Below, piece after piece: positions 54,489-63,125 of a stretch of DNA of 64,000 nt. The stretch's first letter is position 1. Every line of letters starts with the position of its first letter. The notes under the pieces were generated by a model, which worked only from the letters and a program-made list of their open reading frames with translations, had not been told where the DNA came from and searched no databases. Source of the stretch: CAWAWP01 sp963841205 (GTDB lineage Bacteria; Chloroflexota; Ktedonobacteria; Ktedonobacterales; JADMIN01); contig CAWJCH010000010.1 of NCBI GenBank assembly GCA_963841205.1, forward strand, positions 1 through 64,000, read 5' to 3'. The position numbers were made by a program, and so were the translations under genes.

Positions 54489-55180
54489 GCGCGTGTACCC
54501 CCTTCACTAGTGGATTCCGCGGGGATGGCCGGACACGCGCCGCCTGGGGCGATGCCCTTGAAGAAGCAGCGACCCAGGTGCGCCACCACGAGGTCGCTCG
54601 ACAGTTGCTTCTCCACGATCAGGGTTCTGAAAATGGTCCGGCTTCGGCCCGCCCCCAGAAGAAACTGAGCATGATCGGCGTCGGCGTGTCGGCCGTCGGA
54701 CTCCGGCGCCAGCGCCTTGCCTTCCTCCAGCGGCGCGGAAATGCGTTCCCTCGGCACGTTCCAGAGCGCGCCGAACGACTCGCGCCGCTCCATAGCCGCC
54801 CACGCGACATCTGGGTCGTGGAACAGCGCTTCGGCGAGCTGGAGGCGTTGGCGGCTCATCAGTACGGCGCGCATCTGCCCGGCATGGCATAAAGCTTCTC
54901 GCGCGGCGTGCCGGGGGACGACACGATATCGTCGAGGGTGGCTTGCAACTGGCGCACGCCACGCTCGAGCAGCGCAAAGACCAGGATTACTGGCGAAGTG
55001 CAGTCGGTCGTCCCTAGAGATGCCCACCCGCGCGGCGATGTCTTCTATCGAGGTGTCATGGTAGCCCTTCTCCAAGAGCAACTGGTCCCGCCGCCTCGAG
55101 GATCAGATCGGCTCGCGCTCGACACGTTGGCGTTCTTTGAGGCGTGAATACGTCGGATGAAGCTCCGCTTTGTCCTTCAC
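54485..55180 (-). CDS. TetR family regulator, several frameshifts
   Basis: Joined over at least three frames. The helix-turn-helix is recognisable as ADLILEAA ... EKGYHDTSIEDIAARVGIS. The C-terminal ligand domain follows in other frames (MRAVLMSRQRLQLAEALFHD in part). A GTG near 55180 gives a plausible start (VKDKAELHPTYSRLKERQRV). Its stop overlaps the start of the ABC gene by four bases, so TetR controls the downstream exporter pair. The frame changes lie near 55110, 55083 and 55010. Confidence 0.7.
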
Positions 55181-55181
55181 C

Positions 55182-55861
55182 TGTTTGAGCGCCTGTTCGA
55201 CTCGTCGCGCTGCCGCTTTTTGAGGGGCAGGGGATGCTGCTCGGAGTGATCGCGTTCCCCCTTTTGGCTTGCCACGCGTCGCGGACCGCTAGATAGTCTG
55301 TGAACGGTGATACCATAAAGTGACCGGCGAGTCAAACGGTAGGGTATTCGGGTATGTGTCCTTTTCCGTTTCCTTCCGCTTTTGGGGTTTGATCGGAGCT
55401 TCGGGGCTCTACACGGGGGGGATGAGTTCTGGAGACGGAAGAGGGAAATTGGGATGGGGGAGTAGGAGGCCTCACCCCCAGTGGGGACCCCCTTCTCTCC
55501 CTGCGGGGCGAGAGGAGGCAGAGTATATATGTTCACGAATGGGTTGGGAGACGAAGGTGGGCATGGCAGAATCCTGGGGAATTGACGAGGGGTAGGAGGA
55601 GAGGAGGGAGAGGAGGGAGAGGAGGGGGTGGAGAGCACGAGGAGGGGTGGGTAGTCAACCAAAGTTCTAATTACACCATAGCATGTGGTAGCGGGGAATG
55701 CAGAGAGGGGGCTCACCTCCTACCGGGCCGATGGGGGATCCCCGCCTTCCCGTCGCGATGAGGAGGGGTGTGAGGCGAGGACATCATCAGGTGCTGCGGT
55801 GCTTCGGGAAGGGGCGGTGGAGTGGAGGAGAGCGGCGGTAGCGAGGGCAGCGGTCGGCTGC
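55182..55861. other. Intergenic, low-complexity
   Basis: About 680 bp with no convincing gene. It has a G+C-rich block near 55470-55515 similar in style to blocks near 31978 and 36520, and a purine-only tandem tract (next entry). A short A+T-rich stretch near 55660-55685 could hold a promoter. Confidence 0.4.
55591..55640 (+). repeat. Purine-rich tandem tract, AGGAGGGAG units
   Basis: Three to four copies of a 9-bp AGGAGGGAG-type unit ending in GGAGGGGGTGGAG. All-purine on this strand with repeated GG/GGG runs, so it can form a G-quadruplex or triplex. Confidence 0.6.
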
Positions 55862-56223
55862 GTTGACACTCCCCATGGCTGAAGCCAGGGGATTCTCGGG
55901 GAACGCACATGGCAATCCATCACGTGAGCCCCCGAAGGGCCTGCCCGGCCCCAAAAGGCGTTGACGGCATCGCCGGGCGAGTGTCACCGCAAACTAACCC
56001 GACGCAAGCGCAGCGCACCACGTCCAACGTACGTTGATGCTTTTACCCGCAGGAACGATTGACTGCGGAACCGCCAAACAGCATTATTCGATTGGTGAGG
56101 TGCAAAGTGCCTCCACCGGTATTCTCACACAAGCGGGCAAAACCGGCTATCGGGGGAGGACCCTCGCCGCCAATCGGCGGCCCGGCTTGCACCCCCATGG
56201 GTAAACCGAGGGGGCCTCAGCCG
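55862..56223 (-). mobile_element. tnpB-less IS605-like element (solo element b, ~362 bp)
   Basis: The right end (low coordinates) is TTGACACTCCCCATGGCTG with the GCCAGGGGATTC arm. The left end (56175-56223) read on the minus strand starts CGGCTGAGGCCCCCT, the exact tip of TnpB element 2, with a CCATGGGGGTG hairpin and AAGCCGGGCCGCC matching AAGTCGGGTCGCC. No ORF lies inside. It ends 8 bp from the stop of the S51 peptidase gene. Confidence 0.72.
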
Positions 56224-56231
56224 GGACTTTG

Positions 56232-57005
56232 CTAGAGGTCGAGCTCGTCGCCGGGGCGGTAGACCTGAGCGGGTCCGGTGCCACGGCTGATCGTGACGGT
56301 CTCGCGGCCAGAGACGCGCCAGCGGGCGCTGCCACCGCCGGGCGAGGTGAGCGCGGTGTCTTCGTCGATGCCGAGGACGATGATGTCTTTGGCGGAGGCC
56401 CGGCGCAACGCCGGGAGGGTGTCGGGCCAGGCGGCGCGCATGCGGTCGAAGTGGGGCAGGATGGCAACGCGCGGGACGATGCCGAGGGCGGTCTGCCCGG
56501 CTTGCCGATCTCGTCGCCCAAGACGCACGGCGCGGGGAGGTGGTGAAGCTGCCGAGGGCCATGGCGCCGGCGCTGCACCCCGCCAAGACGGCTCCCCGCT
56601 GATGCGCGGCGAGGATCAGGTTCCAGGCGGGCGAGCCGCGGAGGGCCTCGACGAGGTGGGCGGGGTCGCCGCCGGAGAAGTAGAAGAAGGTGGCGTCGCG
56701 CAGAGGCTCAATCTTGGCGGGGTCGTGCATGTCGTCGGCATTGAGGAGGTCCATCGGGCGCGATCTAGTACGCCGAGGTTGCGGAAGTGATCGAGGCCGA
56801 GGTTGTTCCAGTACGCGGGGCGGCCCGGCTCGAGTCCGCTGGCGGTGGGCAGCAGCGCGACGCGTGCATCCGCCGCGCCGCCGATCAGCGAGAGGAGCTC
56901 GCGATCCGTGTCGACCATGGCGGGGGTATATTCACCAGAGCCAACCAGCGCGACGGGACCGGGGACGCTGAGGTGGCGATCCGTTTCCGGCGTATTGGGA
57001 TGCAT
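56232..57005 (-). CDS. S51 family peptidase (cyanophycinase-like) 1, two frameshifts
   Basis: About 257 residues over three frames with changes near 56765 and 56525. The start at 57005 follows AAGGAG. Segments: GPVALVGSGEYTPAM, RVALLPTASGLEPG, the nucleophile elbow AGCSAGAMALG with the catalytic Ser, PHFDRM, and LGIDEDTAL with a late Asp/Glu. S51 proteins are type 1 glutamine amidotransferase-like serine peptidases acting on cyanophycin or alpha-Asp peptides. It is divergently arranged with a second S51 gene 350 bp away. Confidence 0.8.
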
Positions 57006-57062
57006 CGGCGCCGCTCCTTGGGTGGTGAGGGTACGTATCGCGGCTGAGGCGTCGGCGGCAGA

Positions 57063-57127
57063 TCGCGGCGCCGAAGTGCTGGCGTAGCGACGAGCGGCGG
57101 GTCGCGGCACTGAAGTGCCGACGTACA
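57063..57127. repeat. REP-like hairpin repeats
   Basis: Two 26-bp units (57063-57088 and 57102-57127) share 20 positions, with the hairpin core GCACTGAAGTGC in the second. A further unit, GGTCCGCAGACCGAAGTTCGC in part, follows. A related block occurs at 61803-61851. Confidence 0.5.
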
Positions 57128-57355
57128 GGTCCGCAGACCGAAGTTCGCTCGCCGCGCAATGCGTGCCGCGCGAGGCATCCCGTGCGCCGCGCCGCGAGAT
57201 CGCGCGTTCGGCGGTGCGCGTCGCGTTGGTGTTGCTATTCTACCAGGGAACCCGCGTGTGCTGCTTGTCGCTGGGTGGGCGCTGCGGCGTGCGGACCACT
57301 CGGTTACTATGGATTGTACATGGCGTGCACGGTGATATGTCGTAAGGAGGTTGCC

Positions 57356-58453
57356 ATGCCTTCGTCGCTCGACCACGGGGAGCGCGGGGCGCCTGGGCTC
57401 ATCGCGCTGCTAGGCTCCGGCGAGAACGGCGGCCGGCGGGCCGTTCGCGTGCTGGGCCGCGTGCTCGGCGACGCTGCCTGAGCCACGGACGGTTGTAGTA
57501 CTGGATACGCCGGCGGGCTTCCAACCGAACGCGCGGGTGGTGGCGGAGAAAGCTCGCGCGCTTCATCACGGATTCGCTCGGCGAACAGCGGCCGCAGGTG
57601 CAGGTAGTGGAGACGCGACGCGCGGCGCTGGGTACGCCTGCGGGAGAGGCGGCGCTGAAGGCGATCGCCGCCGCACGCTGCATCGTCTCCGGGCCGGGTA
57701 GCCCTACCTATATGATCCGCGAGCTGCGCGGCACGCCCTATTGGGAGGCGATTCGGGGCGCGCATCGAGGCGGAACGGCGATCTGCCTCGCCAGCGCGGC
57801 GACGCTGGCAGCGAGTGCTCAGACCATCCCGGTCTACGAGATCTTCAAGGCGGGCGAGGAGCTTTCCTGGTGGGGAGGGGATCGGATCTGCTCGGCGAGT
57901 ACGGATTGCGGCTGGCGTGGCGCCGCACTGGAACAATCGCGAGGGCGGCGCGGAGCTGGATACGAGCCACTGCTTCCTCGGTGAGGCTCGCTTCGCCGCG
58001 CTCTATGCACAGTTGCCTTCGGATGTGACGGTGCTGGCGATCGACGAGCATACCGGCTGCATCCTCGATTTCGCCTCGGGCAGCATGGAGGTATTGGGCA
58101 CCGGCAGCGTGCAGGTGCTGCGCGAGGGGCGGGCGCGGACGATCGCGTCGGGAGTGTCCTATGCCCTGGCGCTGCTCCGCGATGGCGAAGCGGCGGATGC
58201 GCTTGAGGGCGAGGCATGGACGCCGCGCTCGCCCTTCCCGGCTGACGCTACAATGGGCGGCGATCCCATCGTAGCGGCGGCGGGAGTGCCGGGGGCGTTG
58301 GTCGATTCGCTCTTGACCATCCGCGTCGGAGCTTCGCGCCGCGAAGCAGTGGGCTTTCGCCGACCGTTTGACGCGGACGCGCTCGCCGCCGCCAGCATCG
58401 GGGTGAGGACTGCGCCGGAGGGGTCGCGGTGGCACGCGGAGTCTACGGGGTGA
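57356..58453 (+). CDS. S51-like/type 1 GATase-like protein 2, frameshifts
   Basis: About 360 residues with frame changes near 57478 (after GRVLGDA) and near 57880. TAAGGAGG precedes the ATG. Segments: LIALLGSGENGGRR, RTVVVLDTPAGFQPNARVV, ARCIVSGPGSPTYMIREL, the elbow region AICLASAATLA, APHWNNREGGAELDTSHCF and VLAIDEHTGCIL. The elbow has Ser, but Ala replaces the Gly of GxSAGA. Such proteins are common in Chloroflexota, and the substrate is unknown. Head-to-head with the S51 gene at 56232. Confidence 0.75.
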
Positions 58454-59057
58454 CGGCGGTCGGTGGCGTGTTGGTCGGGATCGACGGGTGGGCGGGTGCG
58501 GCGGACTCGGGGCGGGAGGCGGCGGCCGGCCTTTCGATGGTCTCGCGGAGGATGTAGCGCGGGCGGGCGCGCACCTCGTCGTAGACCGGCCGAGATACGC
58601 GCCGAGCAGGCCAACGGCAGAATCAACTGCACGGCGCCGAGGAAGAGCAAGGGGAGCACAACGGCCCACCAGAAGGCGAGCTGCCAGCCGTCGCGCCCAT
58701 GAAGCGCAGCCAGCGCGAGGCGACGAGGTGTGTCCGCTCGCTCCTCGCCGTTGCGCGATCCGCTGCGGCCCAGCGGTCGCGCCAGGTGAAACTGGCGTTA
58801 AGGGCGAAGTTCACCTGCGTCGAGGTGAGCAGCGCCACCGCGTTGGCGATGACCACCGACCAGCCGAGCCGCATCAGCACCGCCAGCAGCGCCAGCTTGG
58901 TCATGGCCGCCAGCCCACCGACGAGGAGAAACGGGAGCGGGCGCGTCCTCCATGGGCTCCCCAGCGGCGAACCGACGGCGTTCTGTGACGAGCTCGCCGC
59001 GGCTCGCCGCAGCATAGCAACCTCGGTAATCGCGGGGGTAGACGTTTCGAATGCCAT
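58443..59057 (-). CDS. GtrA-like N-terminal half joined to a GtrB-like C-terminal tail, frameshifted
   Basis: The ATG at 59057 follows GGGAGG. The first part has two GtrA-type membrane segments (FLLVGGLAAMTKLALLAVLM and NAVALLTSTQVNFALNASFT). After RWLRFMGAT the sequence becomes the C-terminal tail of a GtrB/DPM1-type glycosyltransferase: GWQLAFWWAVVLPLLFLG, then GLLGAYLGR and VYDEVRARPRYILRET. At least three frame changes lie between 58560 and 58720. Either a deletion fused two genes (natural or in assembly) or this is a true unusual protein. It overlaps the S51-like gene end by 11 bp, tail to tail. Confidence 0.55.
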
Positions 59058-59153
59058 GCGGCGCCTCCCGCGCGGCGCCCCAGGCGTGCAAGGCACCGCG
59101 CATCGCGGGCTCAGCGATAGATCTATCGTGAACGCTCAAGACCCTGGCCGCGC

Positions 59154-61565
59154 TCAACGTCGCGCTGGTGACGACGTACAGCGTGCCGCCCGCCGAGCCC
59201 GCCGTACGTGGTGGACGAAACCGTCGAGGTGTTCGCCTCGATCCACGAGATCAACTCGCTGTTGCCGCCTCCGCCGAAGCCGCCTCCAGAAAGAAGGAAG
59301 TGCTTACTGTCCCTCCCGGATCAGCGTTTTGAGCTGGCCGAGCGTGAGGATCTGATCGGAGCCGGAGAAGCCGCCGAGCGCCATGACGGGCTTGCCGGTG
59401 GCGATGATGTACGGCGCGGCAGTCTGCGAGCTGGTGGTAGCGAAGAGGTACTTGGCCGAGCCTTGGTTGGCTTCGAGGTACTTTAGCAGCGCCGAGTCAA
59501 CCGAGAGGCCGTCGTTCGCACCCGCACCATTGGCCTGGCCGCTGCCCGCTGGAGCCGTCCCGTTGCCGCTGACCCCACCGAAACCACCGCCGGGAGGTCT
59601 ACCGAAGCCGCCGCCGAAGCCGCCGTTCGGCGGCGTGAAGCCCTCGGGGAAGTTGCCGCGCTGGAACCCGCCGCGACCGCCGCCGAAGCCGCCGCCCGCG
59701 CCGCCACCCGTGAAGGCGACGCCGGAGGTGGACGGGCCGGCGGCCGGCAGCGTGCCGCCCGCGCCGCTGGCAAGCGAGGCGCCGACCCAGGTCGTCGGGC
59801 CGACCAGCAGCAGGCCGACGCCGAGTGTGGCAGCGAGCAGCGGCACGGAGACGAGCTCCGTGAGCCGCGACGAGAGGCGCTGCGTAATCGACCATCCAGA
59901 GGCGTGCGTCTGCTCATACCCCTCGCCGGGGGCCGCGATGGGTGGCAGCTTCGTGCCGACCGGCGGCAGCGCCGAGGCGGTCCGCAGGACCCGCGCGTCA
60001 CCCTCCGTAGAGATCAGTTGAACGGGCGTGATGGCATAGGCGTCCGGTGCCAACGCGGCCCGCTCCAGTCGCTCGCGTTGGACGCGCTGCCAGACGAGCA
60101 CGCCTGCGACGACGAGCGAGCCGACCACGATCAGCGGCGTCATCCAGCGGCTTCCAGCCGGTGTAGTCTGCCAGGATGACGGCCTGGGTGAGCGGCGGTG
60201 ACGACGAGCGCCACCGGCAGCAGCCAGCCGCTGCCAGCCCGCTTCGCGCGATAGTCGCGCCAGAGCAGGACGACGCCGACGCCGGCCAGCGCGGCGATGC
60301 CCGGCGCGAGCATCGAGAGGTAGTAGCGGTGGAAGAATCCGGCGACGCTGAAGAAGACCGCCATCGTCAGCGTCCAGAGGCCCCAGAGCACCAGCGCCGA
60401 CTGCTGCGGCGAGAGGTGCAGCGTTCCGCGCGCGCCTCCGCCGAGGTGCGCCACGAGTGCAGGCGTTGCGGCAACATGCGCAGAAAGCCGCCCGGGCGCA
60501 GATCCCCAGCCGGTCGCGAGGATGCCGACAAGGCCGAGCGCCAGCAGCCAGCTCGCCTGGCCGCCAAGCTGCGCGTTCAGTAGGCGGAAGAAGCCCTGCG
60601 GCACCGTTCTCGGAGGCGCCACCCGGCCCGCCCGTGCGCACTGGTCGTCGCCGTGAATGCGCGCCGCTCTGGCTGACGGATGCGGAAGACATTGCCAAGC
60701 AGCCGCTGGAGGCCATTGTAGCCGAGCGCCAGCGCAAGTTCCGAGTTCGATGCCGCTGGAACCGACGTAGGGACGGGCGGAGGCGGGCGTCAGGTCGACG
60801 GCGATGACCCAACTGAGCGAGAGCACCAGCATCACGGCCGCCCGCGACGAGCAGGTGCCAGATGCGCGTCCACCAGCCGCGCGGCGAGCCGAACAGATAG
60901 GCCGCGCCGAAGGCCGGGACGACGAGATAGGCTTCGAGCATCTTGATGTTGAAGCCGAGCCCGACGAGTACCGCGGCGAGCAGCAGCCAGCGCAGGCTGC
61001 CTCGCTCCACGGCGCGGCCGACGCAGTACGCGCCGAGCAGCACGGTCAGCACGAGCAGGCTGTCGATAGTGTTGTTGCGGTCGGTGACGACGCTGATCGG
61101 CGTGCTGGCGAGGAAGAGTGCGGCGAGCAGCCCGGCGACGGAGCCGAAGATGCGCCGGACCAGCACGTAGACGACGCCGACGGAGATCACGCCGGCCAGC
61201 GCCTCCGGCAGGAGGATGCTGAAGCCGCTGTAGCCGAAGATCTTGGCGCTCGCCGCCTGGATCCAAAAGCCGAGCGGCGGCTTATCGACGGTGACGAAGC
61301 CGCCCGGATCGAAGGCGACGAAGAAAAAGTTGTGCCAGCTCTCCAGCATACTGCGGATCGCCGCGGAGTAGTAGAGGTTGTCGAAGCCGTTGCGCTGCAG
61401 CTCCCAGAAGTTGCAGAACGCCGCCAGCAGCAGGATCAGGGCGAGCACGTGACGGCGGCGCGGCTCGATGTACGCGCGCGCGCGCTCGTAGGCGATGCGC
61501 AAGCCACTTTGCGCGGGTGGGTCGGTCGCCAATGCGCCGGAGAGCGGCGCGCTGTCGCTAGCCAT
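59154..61565 (-). CDS. PMT/ArnT-like glycosyltransferase (GT39/GT83 type), several frameshifts
   Basis: About 800 residues. The start (MASDSAPLSG) follows GAGGAG. The N-terminal membrane domain is intact and has FVTVDKPPLGFWIQ with the catalytic acidic residue, and TPISVVTDRNNTIDSLL. The middle (59990-60840) shifts frame several times. The C-terminal third has a Gly-rich segment (GGGAGGGFGGGRGGFQRGNF) and then the soluble tail SALLKYLEANQGSAKYLFAT ... VMALGGFSGSDQILT. Past a last shift at 59304 it continues LLSGGGFGGGGNSELISWIE to YGG and TLYVV. Such enzymes transfer sugars from polyprenyl-phosphate to envelope targets. The 3' end is approximate. Confidence 0.8.
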
Positions 61566-61802
61566 GGGAGGGAGCTCCTCGTCGGGATGAGAGCACTGTC
61601 GCGACTTCGCGGGTGTGACGGAGAAAGCCGTAGCGTGGGCGCGCGTCGCGCCCATCGAAACCGACGGCGTTATCGGCTTGAATCTCCGGGTTGAATCACA
61701 CTGTAGGGCACGCGCATTCGAGCAAGATGGGAGTCTCATGAGGCTTCTCTTACCTTTGTTCGATCAACTGCCGCACCCGCGGTCACGCGGCGCCATTGCG
61801 GG

Positions 61803-61851
61803 GATCGCGGCACTGCAGCGTAGGCGCACGGGGACGCGGACCAAAGTCCGC
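61803..61851. repeat. REP-like hairpin block
   Basis: GATCGCGGCACTGCAGCGTA is similar to the units near 57063. It is followed by the hairpin GCGGACCAAAGTCCGC (61836-61851). Confidence 0.5.
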
Positions 61852-61898
61852 CGCGCATGGGGCAACAGTCGAGTCGGCTTCGCATCTTGGCGGCACGT

Positions 61899-62099
61899 AT
61901 GCACGACTTCAACGACGCTCAGCAGTGGTGGGAGGTGCGGATCACACTTCGCCTAATGGGCGAGCTGAGCAAGGCGACTTGGGATGACGTGCTGCTGGCG
62001 TTCAAGCGCGTCGAAGTGGCGCTTGCCAGCGTTCCAACGTCGCATCCGTCGACCTTGGCAGCGTTGCGGGCGCGGCACGTACGGGCGTTACCGCGGTGA
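61899..62099 (+). CDS. Small hypothetical protein, 66 aa
   Basis: MHDFNDAQQWWEVRITLRLM begins a short sequence with a protein-like pattern (Trp-rich start, amphipathic helices, LLAFKRVEVALASVP). An ATG 42 bp upstream is an alternative start. I recognise no family. It follows the REP-like block and has no clear partners. Confidence 0.35.
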   Translation: MHDFNDAQQWWEVRITLRLMGELSKATWDDVLLAFKRVEVALASVPTSHPSTLAALRARHVRALPR

Positions 62100-62409
62100 T
62101 TAAGTTCGCGGGCCCTCGCCGTCGGGCGATGCCATCGAGAGAGCGTCGGGGTTCTTCATTCAGGTGTGCGTCGACGGCGCGTGAAGACGGACACGGTCGT
62201 GGGGATCGTGGCCGAGCCTGGGGATGTCGATGGGCGCTCGCTGCTCTAAGCGAATGTGTGGAGCGGCACAGGGGTGTGCGTGAATGCGGTCACACAGGCC
62301 AGCGGAGCGGCCGGTTGTGCGAAGAGTGCGACGCCGTGGCACCGACGCCGCACGACGGGGGGCGGCGTGGACGCACGCTGCGGCGAGTCACGGCGACGCG
62401 CCGGGTCCG
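62100..62409. other. Intergenic, nothing recognised
   Basis: About 310 bp between the small ORF and the ferric-reductase-like gene. No gene, repeat or clear terminator is seen. Confidence 0.4.
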
Positions 62410-63036
62410 TCAGCGCCCGGACGCGGTGTAGCGGCGTGGCCGCGCGGGCGTCTGCGAGGGTGGCGCGAAGAAACGGATGAAGACCATCAGCCCCACCACG
62501 GCGACCGCCACGATGTAGATCAGGCGCATCCACGCCGAGCTGCTGTCGCTGCCGGCGAGCAGGCCATGGAGCGTCACGAGGGCGAAGATGCCGAAGCTGA
62601 TGTAGTGCAGTGCACGCCAGGTGGCGTTTGCGATGCGGCGGCGCAGCCACGAGCTGAACAAGACGATCGCCAGCCCGTAGAGCGAGATGACGCCGAGATC
62701 GACGGCCAGCGGCGCATACGGCTCGTTGAGCGGCACGAGCAGGTTGACCAGCGAGAACGCGATGCTGTTGTAGTGATCGAAGAGCAGCGTCGCGAGGTGC
62801 AGCAGCACAAATCCGGCGGTGAGCACAGCGAGGAACTGGTGCGCCTCGTCCAGCGTCCACGGCGTCTTGATGCGACCGAGCCCCGCAATCGAGCGTGAGA
62901 GGCCGAGGATGACGCCCGCGGTGATCGTGACATACGCCGAGACCGCGGCGGCGCGCGTGAGATACCAGAGCGGCGAGCTGGAGCTTGAGGCAGCGGCGGC
63001 CCGCGTGAGCGCAACCGCGCCTAAGACGATGTGCAT
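62410..63036 (-). CDS. Ferric reductase-like transmembrane domain protein
   Basis: A 208-residue protein with six predicted helices and His residues in helices typical of b-type heme ligation in YedZ/ferric reductase domains: LDEAHQFLAV, FVLLHLATLLFDHY, WRALHYISFGIFALVTLHGL. It lacks the FAD/NAD domain, which may be supplied by the FNR-like gene 90 bp upstream on the same strand. Together they would move electrons from NAD(P)H across the membrane. Confidence 0.85.
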   Translation of the reverse strand: MHIVLGAVALTRAAAASSSSSPLWYLTRAAAVSAYVTITAGVILGLSRSIAGLGRIKTPWTLDEAHQFLAVLTAGFVLLHLATLLFDHYNSIAFSLVNLLVPLNEPYAPLAVDLGVISLYGLAIVLFSSWLRRRIANATWRALHYISFGIFALVTLHGLLAGSDSSSAWMRLIYIVAVAVVGLMVFIRFFAPPSQTPARPRRYTASGR

Positions 63037-63125
63037 GGCAAGAGGTTCCCTCCCGGAGGATCGAGTCCCCGTGGATACGTGATCGGCGACGCGCGCCGGA
63101 GTTTCGGGATGCGACTAGGAGCGAA

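Noticed and set aside
57356..58453. Second S51-like gene as a decayed copy of the first
   Set aside because: The sequences are too different and conserved blocks are retained; they are separate family members.
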